This document shows, one piece after another, positions 56,015 through 64,000 of a stretch of DNA of 64,000 nucleotides. The notes beneath the pieces were generated by a model, which was not told where the DNA came from, ran no database searches, and saw nothing but the letters and a program-made list of their open reading frames with translations. The position numbers and the translations under genes were made by a program. Source of the stretch: Neomelitea salexigens DSM 19753 (GTDB lineage: Bacteria; Pseudomonadota; Gammaproteobacteria; Pseudomonadales; Spongiibacteraceae). Numbering within the stretch: position 1 is the stretch's first letter; every line of letters starts with the position of its first letter. The stretch spans positions 1 to 64,000 of the forward strand of contig NZ_AULP01000008.1 of the NCBI RefSeq assembly GCF_000422345.1. The letters are read 5' to 3'.

Positions 56015-57376
56015 TCAGCTGTCCCCCTTGGACAATTGTTGTTGTAATACCTGCACCACGGCCTCCATTGCGGCGCTGCGGGATCCTTTAATTAGCAAGG
56101 CATCAATGCCCTGTGTGTCATCAGCCAGCTGCGATAGCAGCGCTGAGTTATCGCTATAAGCGCGCGCGCCCTCGCCAAAGCACGCCGCCATCGCATTGGC
56201 GTATTCGCCAACGACAATAAAACGCTCGATACCCGCTTTCGCGGCATACTCGGCAATTCGCAGGTGCTGATCAGCGGCGTTCTCTCCCAGCTCAGCCATG
56301 GTGCCGAGCACCAATGCACGTTGCCCCGGCTCACTGGCCAGCACATCAATCGCCGCTCGCACCGAGCCTGGGTTGGCGTTGTAGCTGTCATCGATAAGCG
56401 TGACACCTGCGATCGTTTCCCGCGACAGCCGGCCTTTGGCATTTCGTACCAGCCGGAATCCCTCGGCCAATTGCCCAAGCTCAACGCCCAGCGCTAACGC
56501 GGCCGCAGCCGCCGCCATGGCATTGGCAACCATATGGCGACCCGGCAGGGGCAACTCGACCGCTACGCTGCCCTCTGAGCAGTGCAACGTGAATCGCGAC
56601 CTCCCTGCCTCCAACTGAATATCGCTGGCGTAAATATCTGCCGACGCAGACTCGACGCTAAACGTGACCTGCCGGCAATGAGCGGCCCTTTCCTGCCAGC
56701 GCGAGCAGTACTGATCGTCGGCGTTAATTACCGCAAGCCCATCAGCCGGAAGGGCTTCAAATATTTCGCCCTTGGTGTTTGCCACACCATCCAGCGAGCC
56801 AAAGCCCTCTATATGTGCCGGCTGCGCATTGGTCAAAATGGCAACACGAGGGCGAGCGAAGTCACACAGGTAGCGGATGTCGCCAGCCTTGGCAGCACCC
56901 ATTTCAATCACCGCAAAATCGTGCTCAGCGGTCAGCCGCAACAACGTAAGGGGAACACCCAGTTCATTGTTGTAATTGCCCGCCGTTGCCAACACATTGC
57001 CGCGAACGCTCAATAGCGCCGCTAATATTTCTTTGGTTGATGTCTTGCCGCTGCTGCCAGTCAGCGCGACCAACGCGCCGCAGTATTGCCGGCGATTCTC
57101 CCGGGCAATAGCGCCAATAGCCGCATAGCTGTTTTCAACTTGAACGCATGGCAGGCGTTCACTCACTACATTCACCAGCGCTGCAGCAGCACCGTTTTTC
57201 GCCGCGGCGTCAATGAAGTTGTGGCCATCAACGTGCTTGCCGGGCAACGCGACAAAAAGACTTTGGTCACTGCTTCGGCGACTATCGATCTCCACCGAAG
57301 AAACCGCTACATCCTCGCCGTAAACGCGCCCCTGGCAAAGTGCAGCGATTGTCGACAGCGACATTGGCTGAATCAT
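56015..57376 (-). CDS. murF: UDP-MurNAc-tripeptide--D-alanyl-D-alanine ligase MurF
   Basis: MurF adds the D-Ala-D-Ala dipeptide to complete the pentapeptide. The 453-residue protein has [20 protein letters not shown], the ATP loop [20 protein letters not shown], and [44 protein letters not shown] and [20 protein letters not shown] follow. The ATG overlaps murE by 4 bases (ATGA); a start four codons later is also possible. Confidence 0.97.
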   Translation of the reverse strand: MIQPMSLSTIAALCQGRVYGEDVAVSSVEIDSRRSSDQSLFVALPGKHVDGHNFIDAAAKNGAAAALVNVVSERLPCVQVENSYAAIGAIARENRRQYCGALVALTGSSGKTSTKEILAALLSVRGNVLATAGNYNNELGVPLTLLRLTAEHDFAVIEMGAAKAGDIRYLCDFARPRVAILTNAQPAHIEGFGSLDGVANTKGEIFEALPADGLAVINADDQYCSRWQERAAHCRQVTFSVESASADIYASDIQLEAGRSRFTLHCSEGSVAVELPLPGRHMVANAMAAAAAALALGVELGQLAEGFRLVRNAKGRLSRETIAGVTLIDDSYNANPGSVRAAIDVLASEPGQRALVLGTMAELGENAADQHLRIAEYAAKAGIERFIVVGEYANAMAACFGEGARAYSDNSALLSQLADDTQGIDALLIKGSRSAAMEAVVQVLQQQLSKGDS

Positions 57377-58863
57377 ATTGCCTCCCTGCGACCGATAGCC
57401 CGATGGGCCACCGCTAGGTCGCTAAAAGGAAGCTGTTGACCACCGATATCCTGGCTTTGCTCGTGGCCTTTCCCGGCAATGACCACTACATCACCCGGCT
57501 GAGCACCGGTAATCGCCGCTAATATGGCAAGCTCGCGATCAACCTCTACCTCAACGCCACTAACGTCGGAAATACCAGCGCAAATATCATCGATAATGTC
57601 TTGTGGCGCCTCGCTGCGAGGATTGTCACTAGTAACAAAAAGGCGATCAGCCCCAGCAGCTGCAGCGCGCCCCATCAACGGGCGCTTGCCACGGTCTCGC
57701 TCGCCACCGCAACCAAACACACAAAGCAGCTGGCCACTGCATACAGGACGCAAGCTATCGAGCACTTTCGTCAACGCATCTTCGGTATGGGCGTAGTCGA
57801 TCACAACCAGCACCCCGTCTTCGCTGCGCAAGCACTGCATTCGACCCGGTACTGGCTGCAGAGCCTCCAATACGTTGGCAATCTGCTGTGGAGCAATGCC
57901 CCGGGCGAGCAATACACCGCATGCGGCTGCCAGGTTGGCCAGATTGAAGTCGCCCAACAACGGCGTATCAATATCAATCTGCCCCCAGGGGCTGTGCAGT
58001 ACGGCTCGGCTGCCGGAAATATCGCTCGCCAGCCGCTCAACATAAATCTGCGCAGCGGCATCGCTGAGGCTGTAATCAATTATCTGCGACGCCGATGCAC
58101 TGGCTATCAATTGACGACCAAATTCGTCGTCGCGATTAATGACCGCCAGCCCCAGATTTGGCCAGTTAAACAAACGGGCCTTCGCCGCAGCGTACGCCGC
58201 CATACTGCCGTGATAATCGAGATGATCTTGGCTTAAGTTGGTAAATATCGCCGTATCGAAATGCAGCGCTTCAACGCGGTGTTGCGCCAAACCGTGAGAG
58301 GACACTTCCATAGAGGCCCAGCGCGCGCCGCCCTCACACCAACTGGCAAGCAGCGCCTGTATAGATACCGCGTCAGGCGTGGTATTTCCCGCTGGTTTCA
58401 AGTCTCCCAAGCGACCATTACCCAAAGTACCCACGATCCCGCAGGGCTCACCCATGGCCTCAAGCAGTTGCGCTAACATCCAACTGCAGCTGGTTTTTCC
58501 ATTGGTGCCCGTTATGCCGATCAGGCGCATAGCTTGTGAGGGGTGAGCAAAGTACTTACCGGCAATTTCACTAACGCGCTCAGCCAGCTGGTCAACGGGC
58601 AACACCGGCAACGACCAAGCCGAGGTGTCGCAGGGCGCGTCGGCAATAACCGCAACAGCACCTGCCGCAACGGCCGCATTGATATGGTCACGACCATCGT
58701 GAGCGTGGCCTTTCAATGCCAGAAAAACCTGGCCCGGCTTAATTTTTCGGCTATCCAGGCACAGGCCACTCACGGGAATTGCCGCCACATCGGCACTGAC
58801 GCCAGGCAGCAGATCACCCAGACTGCACTCACTCGGCTTACTATAGCGGGCTACAGAGGTCAT
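57373..58863 (-). CDS. murE: UDP-MurNAc-L-Ala-D-Glu--meso-diaminopimelate ligase MurE
   Basis: MurE adds the third residue of the stem peptide. The DNPRSE motif in SDNPRSEAPQDI marks the meso-diaminopimelate form, as expected for a Gram-negative cell. The 496-residue protein also has GLCLDSRKIKPGQVFLALKG, the ATP loop IGITGTNGKTSCSWMLAQLL, NLSQDHLDYHGSMAAY and FGCGGERDRGKRPLMG. It overlaps ftsI and murF by 4 bases each. Confidence 0.97.
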   Translation of the reverse strand: MTSVARYSKPSECSLGDLLPGVSADVAAIPVSGLCLDSRKIKPGQVFLALKGHAHDGRDHINAAVAAGAVAVIADAPCDTSAWSLPVLPVDQLAERVSEIAGKYFAHPSQAMRLIGITGTNGKTSCSWMLAQLLEAMGEPCGIVGTLGNGRLGDLKPAGNTTPDAVSIQALLASWCEGGARWASMEVSSHGLAQHRVEALHFDTAIFTNLSQDHLDYHGSMAAYAAAKARLFNWPNLGLAVINRDDEFGRQLIASASASQIIDYSLSDAAAQIYVERLASDISGSRAVLHSPWGQIDIDTPLLGDFNLANLAAACGVLLARGIAPQQIANVLEALQPVPGRMQCLRSEDGVLVVIDYAHTEDALTKVLDSLRPVCSGQLLCVFGCGGERDRGKRPLMGRAAAAGADRLFVTSDNPRSEAPQDIIDDICAGISDVSGVEVEVDRELAILAAITGAQPGDVVVIAGKGHEQSQDIGGQQLPFSDLAVAHRAIGRREAI

Positions 58864-60581
58864 GCGGCGGCATCCCCCCGGTCTTCGCCTTCAGCTTCAG
58901 GCTCAACATCATCCGGTGCAATATTCATCAAGCGCAGCGCATCCGCGACGACACTGGAGAATACCGGCGCGGCCACTAGCCCGCCAAAATAATCACCTTC
59001 CGGCTCATCAATCGTCACGACCGCAACAATGCGCGGGTCACTGGCCGGCGCCACGCCGGCAAACAGCGAAAAATAGCGATCTTCCGCATAGCCGCCAGCA
59101 ACGGCTTTGTGCGATGTTCCAGTCTTTCCGCCAACGCGGTATGCCGCTACGCGAGCGCGTGTGGCTGTGCCGCCGGGCTGAGTAACCAGCTCCAGCATAT
59201 CAACGACCTGACGGGCAACTTTAGGAGCAATCACCTGCCGATGCTCTGCAGGCTCCTGGCGCTTCAACATACTCACCGGCTGAAACACGCCGTGGTTAGC
59301 AAATACAGAATAGGCTTGAGCGAGCTGTAGGTTAGTAACGGTCATGCCATAACCAAAGGACAACGTCGCCCGTTCGATCGCTCGCCAATTCGGGCGGTTA
59401 GGCAATACGCCGCTGCTTTCTCCAGGAAATCCAGAGCCGGTATCACGACCAAAGCCGAATCGCTGAAAAACACGCCACACTTCTTGCTCGTCCAGCGACA
59501 GTGCAATTTTGGTAGTGCCGACCTGGCTGGATTTTTTCAATACTTCCGCCACCGTAAGTACACCGTAGTTGCGATGGTCTTTAAGTAGCTTAGGCCCCAC
59601 CTTTATATAACCGGGGTGGGTGTTTATTTCAGTATCCGGCTGATAGCGGCCACTCTCGAGCGCAGCGACCAATGTCATCGGCTTCACCGTTGAACCCGGC
59701 TCAAACATGTCGATCACTGCGCGATTGCGCAATGCGCTCGGATTAAGTTGACTGCGGTTATTGGGGTTGTACGAGGGTTGATTCACCATCGCTAACACCT
59801 CACCGCTCTTACTATCGAGAATAACGACCGAACCGGCTTTAGCGCCGGTTCGTTTAAGTGCTGCTTTTAATTCTCGGTAGGCCAGGTACTGCAAGCGTAA
59901 ATCTATGCTGAGTTGGAGGCTCTTTCCGGGGCTCGCCTCCTTCCCGGCATCGATCTCCCGAATAATATTGCCGTACAGATCTTTTAATACTCGCTTGCGC
60001 CCGGGCTCGCCGTTGAGCCATTCGTCATAGGCCAGCTCTAAGCCTTCCTGCCCTCGGTCATCAATATTTGTAAAACCCAGCAAATGTGCCGTGACCTCAC
60101 CCGCGGGATAAAACCGCCGGTATTCGCGCTGCAGGTAAACCCCCGGCACTTTTAATGCGAGGATCGATTTCGCGTCTTGCGGTGCGAGATGGCGGCGCAG
60201 GTACATAAACTGACTATTGCTGTAGCGCTCCATTTTTCTCGACAATTCTGCAACCGACATCGACAGTGCGCGTGCCAGCCTCGGCCAGGCGTCTTTCTGC
60301 TTGCCCAGCTCTCTGGGATTAGCCCAAATTGACGCTACCGGCGTGCTAACCGCCAGCGGCTCGCCATTGCGGTCTGAAATCATGCCACGGTGGGCGGGGA
60401 TGACTTCGCTGCGAATCGTCCTAGCATTACCCTGCCCCTGCAGGAACTCATAGCCGCGATCAACATCAAGCACCTGCAAGGTCAGGGTGCGCGCAAGCAG
60501 CATGGCAGCCAGCACCAGCAGGCCGGCCACAACAACGCGAAACCGCCAAGGCGATATCGGTGCTTTAACCTGCTTTGCCAT
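58860..60581 (-). CDS. ftsI: Septal peptidoglycan transpeptidase FtsI (PBP3)
   Basis: FtsI cross-links septal peptidoglycan with FtsW. The 573-residue protein has a short cytoplasmic tail and one membrane anchor (VVVAGLLVLAAMLLARTLTL). The dimerisation domain has ISDRNGEPLAVSTPV. The transpeptidase motifs are FEPGSTVKPM (SxxK), SSQVGTTK (SxN-like position) and VGGKTGTSHKAV (KTG). It overlaps ftsL by 17 bases and murE by 4. Beta-lactams such as aztreonam act on this class. Confidence 0.97.
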   Translation of the reverse strand: MAKQVKAPISPWRFRVVVAGLLVLAAMLLARTLTLQVLDVDRGYEFLQGQGNARTIRSEVIPAHRGMISDRNGEPLAVSTPVASIWANPRELGKQKDAWPRLARALSMSVAELSRKMERYSNSQFMYLRRHLAPQDAKSILALKVPGVYLQREYRRFYPAGEVTAHLLGFTNIDDRGQEGLELAYDEWLNGEPGRKRVLKDLYGNIIREIDAGKEASPGKSLQLSIDLRLQYLAYRELKAALKRTGAKAGSVVILDSKSGEVLAMVNQPSYNPNNRSQLNPSALRNRAVIDMFEPGSTVKPMTLVAALESGRYQPDTEINTHPGYIKVGPKLLKDHRNYGVLTVAEVLKKSSQVGTTKIALSLDEQEVWRVFQRFGFGRDTGSGFPGESSGVLPNRPNWRAIERATLSFGYGMTVTNLQLAQAYSVFANHGVFQPVSMLKRQEPAEHRQVIAPKVARQVVDMLELVTQPGGTATRARVAAYRVGGKTGTSHKAVAGGYAEDRYFSLFAGVAPASDPRIVAVVTIDEPEGDYFGGLVAAPVFSSVVADALRLMNIAPDDVEPEAEGEDRGDAAA

Positions 60582-60900
60582 AACCCCTAACCATTTTTAC
60601 CTCACGCATATCAGGCGCTTTCATTTTTAATTTATCTTCAGCCAGACTCTGCACTCTATCGGGCGATGCCCATGTGCTCTGCTCCAGCAGCAGACGCCCC
60701 CACTCTTCATCCAACTGCATTGCGTCGCGTCGTAAATCTTGTAACTCACCAAATAGCTTGCGCGATTTGTGTGAGCTTTGAATCAGCGCCAACGCTGACA
60801 CCAAAACCAGAACAAACAACAGCGGCACCCAAAACCCGCCAAAAGGCGCAATCTCGGCGCTCTCGCGCTGCTTTTTTTTCGGCTTGCCAGCGGCCGCCAC
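60565..60900 (-). CDS. ftsL: Cell division protein FtsL
   Basis: FtsL is a small bitopic protein that joins FtsB and FtsQ to activate FtsWI. The 111-residue product has a basic cytoplasmic N-terminus (AAAGKPKKKQRESAEI) and one membrane segment (LLFVLVLVSALALIQSSHKS). The periplasmic coiled coil is rich in heptad leucines (ELQDLRRDAMQLDEEWGRLL). It abuts rsmH with no gap and overlaps ftsI. Confidence 0.92.
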   Translation of the reverse strand: MAAAGKPKKKQRESAEIAPFGGFWVPLLFVLVLVSALALIQSSHKSRKLFGELQDLRRDAMQLDEEWGRLLLEQSTWASPDRVQSLAEDKLKMKAPDMREVKMVRGYGKAG

Positions 60901-61833
60901 CTAGCGCTCCCCCAGTTTTTCAGCAACTCGCATCACTGCACTGCGCGCTCTGGGGTTTGCTGCCACCTCTTGCTCACTCGGCTTCACTGCTTTGCCGATC
61001 AGTCGCATCGTCCGCCCTACCTGGTCATCGGTAACAGGCAAATACGACGGCACCGACTCGCCCTGGGCTTGTCGGCGCATAAAACGCTTTACAATGCGGT
61101 CTTCCAGCGAGTGAAAGCTGATAACGACCAATCGACCGCCGGGCCGCAGGCACCCAACAACTTTTTCTAGCAGGCGCTCTAAGTCACCTAACTCGTTATT
61201 GATGTATATGCGTATCGCCTGAAAAGCTCGCGTTGCTGGGTGCTTGTGCTTCTCCCAAGAGGGGTTTGCCTCCGCCACAATTTTTGCCAATTGCAGGGTT
61301 CTTGTTATTGGCTGCTCCGCTCTAGCCTCAACAATCGCTCGCGCGATACGCTTGGCGAAGCGCTCTTCGCCATAGACTTTCAGCACCCGCGCGATATCAC
61401 TCGCTTCCGCCTCAGCCAACCACTGCGCCGCACTCTGACCTGACTCGGTATCCATGCGCATATCAAGGTCGCCATCGCGCAGAAAACTAAAGCCGCGCTC
61501 AGCTTCATCCAACTGCGGCGACGACACACCAAGATCAAGCAGTACACCGTCGACACCGTCGCGCCAACCAGCGCACTCCAACAATTCATTCAGCTCGGCA
61601 AATGAACCTTTGCGCATCTGGAAACGCCGGTCTTCAGCCATTAAGGCAACGCCAGACTCACAGGCACGAGGATCTTTATCGATCCCCATTAACAGTCCCG
61701 ATTCGCCCAAACTTTCCAGAATTAACCGGCTGTGACCGCCACGCCCAAACGTTCCGTCCACATAGCAGCCATCACTTGGCCCCATGAGTGCCGAAACCGC
61801 CTCGCTACGCAGTACCGTCAGATGCTGTTCCAA
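60901..61833 (-). CDS. rsmH: 16S rRNA (cytosine1402-N4)-methyltransferase RsmH
   Basis: RsmH methylates N4 of C1402 in the decoding centre of 16S rRNA. The 310-residue product starts [13 protein letters not shown]. It has the AdoMet site [38 protein letters not shown], and [20 protein letters not shown]. The partner enzyme for the 2'-O position of the same base, RsmI, is encoded 1.1 kb away. It lies 9 bases after mraZ. Confidence 0.97.
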   Translation of the reverse strand: MEQHLTVLRSEAVSALMGPSDGCYVDGTFGRGGHSRLILESLGESGLLMGIDKDPRACESGVALMAEDRRFQMRKGSFAELNELLECAGWRDGVDGVLLDLGVSSPQLDEAERGFSFLRDGDLDMRMDTESGQSAAQWLAEAEASDIARVLKVYGEERFAKRIARAIVEARAEQPITRTLQLAKIVAEANPSWEKHKHPATRAFQAIRIYINNELGDLERLLEKVVGCLRPGGRLVVISFHSLEDRIVKRFMRRQAQGESVPSYLPVTDDQVGRTMRLIGKAVKPSEQEVAANPRARSAVMRVAEKLGER

Positions 61834-61842
61834 AGCGCCCCC

Positions 61843-62286
61843 TTAAAGTGACAGCGACAGCATTTCTTCCGGCATCGACTCATCGTCATCGCCGGTATCG
61901 AGCTCCTGGTTCCAGCCCGACTCACTCCAAAGCTCTAATTTTTTCCCCTGCCCGATAAGCATCAATTTCTTTTCCAAATTTGCGTAATCACGCAGGGTCT
62001 GCGGCAATAACACGCGGCCATTACCATCGAGTTCAAGTGGCGTGGCATAACCAAGCAACAAGCGCTGCATGCGCCTAGCTTTGCGATGGATATTGGGTAA
62101 GGCCTCAATCTTTGGCTGCAGATCCAACCATTGGGGCTCGGGATAGACCAGCAGACAGCGCTCTTCTGTATGAGCCGTGACAACCAAACGCCCTTCACAC
62201 ACAGACGAAAGGGCATCGCGCACTTTGGCTGGAATCGCCATGCGCCCCTTTGCATCCATTGTGATTGCGTAGCTGCCGATAAACAC
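61843..62286 (-). CDS. mraZ: Transcriptional regulator MraZ
   Basis: MraZ is the AbrB-like ring-forming repressor of its own promoter and the dcw cluster. The 147-residue protein has two swapped-hairpin repeats, each with the DxxxR motif: [20 protein letters not shown] and [19 protein letters not shown]. It is the first dcw gene. Five GTGG repeats lie just upstream of it, the expected binding sites for MraZ. Confidence 0.97.
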   Translation of the reverse strand: MFIGSYAITMDAKGRMAIPAKVRDALSSVCEGRLVVTAHTEERCLLVYPEPQWLDLQPKIEALPNIHRKARRMQRLLLGYATPLELDGNGRVLLPQTLRDYANLEKKLMLIGQGKKLELWSESGWNQELDTGDDDESMPEEMLSLSL

Positions 62287-62312
62287 GCTAGCCCACCTTT
62301 ATCCCTTCAAAA

Positions 62313-62358
62313 TCCACTCACACACCACCTGAACCCACAAAATGCCACTTTTCACCAC
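62313..62358 (-). promoter_or_regulatory. MraZ-binding repeat array upstream of mraZ
   Basis: On the minus strand five GTGG-type repeats occur at near-helical spacing: GTGGT (62358), GTGGC (62348), GTGGG (62338), GTGGT (62328) and GTGGA (62317). Steps are 10, 10, 10 and 11 bases. A sixth GTGGG lies at 62296. MraZ is known to bind direct TGGG-type repeats 10 bases apart. The array sits just downstream of the predicted start of transcription, so binding should repress the operon. Confidence 0.85.
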
Positions 62359-62366
62359 TACGCGAC

Positions 62367-62396
62367 ACTATATGAACTGCGCAGCATTTATGTCAA
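62367..62396 (-). promoter_or_regulatory. Sigma-70 promoter of the dcw cluster (mraZ promoter)
   Basis: On the minus strand a perfect TTGACA (62396-62391) is followed 18 bases later by TATAGT (62372-62367, five of six matches). The start of transcription would be near 62360, right at the first GTGG repeat. It is the only strong promoter I see before mraZ. Confidence 0.8.
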
Positions 62397-62580
62397 GGAA
62401 GACGCACTGTAAAACGCAGGGATTTTTCGCAAATATGTCGTGAAATGGCAGGCAAAATCGCGGAACTTGCACAAAACAAGAAAACTAAAGCATGAAAAAC
62501 AAGCAGATAAATGCACTACTTAAAGTAAATCCTTAAGTAGATGATTCGCTATCGAAGGAATAATCAGAAGGGAAAAAAAT

Positions 62581-62925
62581 GAGTCGGCCTATAAGCCGGG
62601 TTCTGTCGTGGACGACCATTCATCTGGGGCCTGCGTCACCGCAAACCTCAAGCAGCCTACCCGAATCCACTGCGGGTCGCAGCGTAGGATTCCTATTTGG
62701 CCTTGCTCCAAGCGGGGTTTACCATGCCACGAACTGTTGCCAGTCGCGCGGTGCGCTCTTACCGCACCATTTCAACCTTACCGGCAGCCGAAGCTACGTA
62801 GGCGGTATATTTTCTGCTGCACTTTCCGTAGGCTCTCGCCCCCCAGGCGTTACCTGGCGCTTTACCCTATGGAGCCCGGACTTTCCTCCCCGCGCTTGCG
62901 CGCAGAGCGGCCGCCCAGCCGACTC
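62581..62925 (-). ncRNA. rnpB: RNase P RNA (bacterial type A)
   Basis: The RNA component of RNase P cuts the 5' leader of tRNA precursors. The 5' end GAGTCGGC (62925-62918) pairs with the 3' end GCCGACTC (62588-62581) to form helix P1. The conserved GAGGAAAGTCCGGGCTC lies near the 5' end. ACAGAACCCGGCTTATAGGC lies near the 3' end. Both are hallmarks of the catalytic core. A run of T follows directly (62580-62574 on the minus strand). It lies between rsmI and mraZ. Confidence 0.98.
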
Positions 62926-62932
62926 AACTGTA

Positions 62933-62961
62933 AGAATAACCAGTAGTTTAAAAAGACACAA
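62933..62961 (-). promoter_or_regulatory. Promoter of rnpB
   Basis: On the minus strand TTGTGT (62961-62956) and TATTCT (62938-62933) are 17 bases apart. The first base of rnpB lies eight bases after the -10 box, which matches the mature 5' end at 62925. The promoter lies in the 46-base gap after rsmI, so rnpB has its own start. Confidence 0.65.
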
Positions 62962-62971
62962 GCCCGAGATG

Positions 62972-63817
62972 CTATTTTTTTAGGGGTTGCTCTAATCCAT
63001 ATTGATAAAGACGGTTTTTCTTAACGCCAGTAAGCTTCGCAGCCATTGAAGCTGCCTGCTTCATCGGCAGTTCGCTGCGAAGTATATCGAAACAGCGCAC
63101 TGCCTCCGGACTAAGGTCACCCTCCTTCGCCTGATACCCCGCCACTAACAACACACACTCACCCCGCTGCTGATTGCGATCGCCTGCCACCCAAGCCACT
63201 AGATCATCAGCCGGAAGCCTTGCCACCGTTTCATACAATTTAGTGAGCTCCCTCGCCAACACCACTACACGATCACCACCAAAGCATCGCGCTATATCCT
63301 GCACACAATCCAGCAACCGATGGGGGGCCTCATAAAAAATCATGGTGCGAGGTTCTGCCTTGAGGGCGTCCAGCTGCTTACGGCGTGCCTGCTCTTTGGC
63401 GGGCATAAACCCTTCAAATGTAAAACGGTCTGACGGCAAACCTGCGACCGACAAGGCGGCAATCAGAGCGCTTGGCCCCGGGATTGGCGATACCCGAAAC
63501 CCCTCTGCTAATACCGCATCAACAAGGCGATAACCGGGGTCTGATATCAGCGGCGTGCCAGCATCAGAAATGAGCGCGATACTACCGCCGTTGCGCAGCA
63601 TATCGAGCAAGCGCTCGGTATCCTTGCTACCACTGTGGTCATGGTAGGCGATCATAGGGGTAGTAATACCGAAATGCGCTAATAAAGGGGCGCTGCGGCG
63701 CGTATCCTCAGCCGCAATCCGATCTACCGATTGTAGGACTTCCAGCCCTCGGGGTACCATATCGGCGAGATTCCCGAGAGGTGTGGCAACGACATAAAGC
63801 GTGGGAGTCGACTCCAA
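62972..63817 (-). CDS. rsmI: 16S rRNA (cytidine1402-2'-O)-methyltransferase RsmI
   Basis: RsmI adds the 2'-O-methyl group to C1402 of 16S rRNA. The 281-residue protein has TLYVVATPLGNLADMVPRGL, AAEDTRRSAPLLAHFGI, and SDAGTPLISDPGYRLV. PIPGPSALIAALSVAGLPSD and FYEAPHRLLDCVQDI follow; all are diagnostic of this tetrapyrrole-methylase-like fold. It is divergent from lpoA, as in E. coli. Confidence 0.97.
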   Translation of the reverse strand: MESTPTLYVVATPLGNLADMVPRGLEVLQSVDRIAAEDTRRSAPLLAHFGITTPMIAYHDHSGSKDTERLLDMLRNGGSIALISDAGTPLISDPGYRLVDAVLAEGFRVSPIPGPSALIAALSVAGLPSDRFTFEGFMPAKEQARRKQLDALKAEPRTMIFYEAPHRLLDCVQDIARCFGGDRVVVLARELTKLYETVARLPADDLVAWVAGDRNQQRGECVLLVAGYQAKEGDLSPEAVRCFDILRSELPMKQAASMAAKLTGVKKNRLYQYGLEQPLKK

Positions 63818-63832
63818 AAGGACTATCCTCTA

Positions 63833-64000
63833 ATGAACCAGCTGGCGAAGACTAACAACGGCATAATGATGAAGACAAGATTTTTCGCGCTCGCGATCAT
63901 TGGCGCAGCACTCGCTGCCTGCTCCAGCGCACCAAGTTCGCCAACCTCTACGCAACGGCAACCCCTGACAAGCTACGATGAAATTCGCCAGCGCCCCAGC
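63833..64000 (+). CDS. lpoA: Penicillin-binding protein activator LpoA, N-terminal part (cut by window edge)
   Basis: The window ends 56 codons into this gene. The visible part has a signal sequence (TRFFALAIIGAALAACSS) with the lipobox LAAC, so the product is a lipoprotein. Its position divergent from rsmI matches lpoA, whose product reaches through the wall to activate PBP1A. Starts at 63833 (AAGGA 10 bases upstream) and at 63866 or 63869 (two ATG in a row) are possible. The assignment rests on synteny and the signal, as the domains are outside the window. Confidence 0.75.
   Translation, partial: MNQLAKTNNGIMMKTRFFALAIIGAALAACSSAPSSPTSTQRQPLTSYDEIRQRPS

Noticed and set aside
62296-62358. 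Short regular repeats before mraZ considered as a CRISPR-like array
   Set aside because: The units are only 4-5 bases at helical spacing, which fits MraZ operator sites and not CRISPR repeats.
62579-62983. 134-codon frame across the rnpB locus
   Set aside because: The sequence folds and matches as RNase P RNA on the other strand. A protein there would be spurious.

Overview
The window is a stretch of a gammaproteobacterial chromosome. Gene order from about 28.5 kb to the right edge matches the core of Pseudomonas-like and marine Cellvibrionales-type genomes (ampD-ampE, a DUF1631 gene, nadC, pilA, pilBCD-coaE-yacG, then mutT, argJ, secA, lpxC, the dcw cluster, rnpB, rsmI, lpoA). I cannot name the genus from sequence alone.

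Left edge (1-3.9 kb): an accessory island. It holds the end of an IS3-family insertion sequence, a lone phage terminase small-subunit-like gene, an orphan lipoprotein, and a P4-type integrase that reads into two tightly coupled unknown genes. It ends beside the groEL terminator. No large terminase or phage structural gene is visible.

4-13.8 kb: housekeeping genes. fxsA is followed by groES-groEL behind a clear sigma-32 promoter. Then come outer-membrane phospholipase A, a beta carbonic anhydrase, an alkyltransferase-like protein, an AmpG-type permease, a YajQ protein, a ketopantoate reductase, and a fatty acid desaturase divergent from an AraC-type regulator.

13.8-28.5 kb: vitamin B12 genes. 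A sigma-70 promoter and cobalamin riboswitch lead btuB, cobO, btuF, btuC, btuD, bluB and cobQ. A second group (cobU-cobT-cobC on the minus strand, with a PduO-type adenosyltransferase divergent) lies beyond a pair of exported phosphatase genes and a small lipoprotein. Together they cover corrinoid uptake, adenosylation (twice), DMB synthesis, lower-ligand activation and late assembly. No cobS, cbiB or corrin-ring synthesis gene is in the window.

28.5-40 kb: peptidoglycan recycling (ampD, ampE and a ROK sugar kinase), a large DUF1631 protein, nadC, and the type IV pilus genes pilA and pilBCD with coaE and yacG. pilA has a sigma-54 promoter and a 13+1+13 bp palindrome upstream.

40-64 kb: mutT, argJ, secA and lpxC, then the complete dcw cluster on the minus strand (mraZ, rsmH, ftsL, ftsI, murE, murF, mraY, murD, ftsW, murG, murC, ddl, ftsQ, ftsA, ftsZ). 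Most genes overlap or are a few bases apart. A sigma-70 promoter followed by five GTGG repeats at 10-11 bp spacing precedes mraZ. RNase P RNA, rsmI and the start of lpoA close the window.
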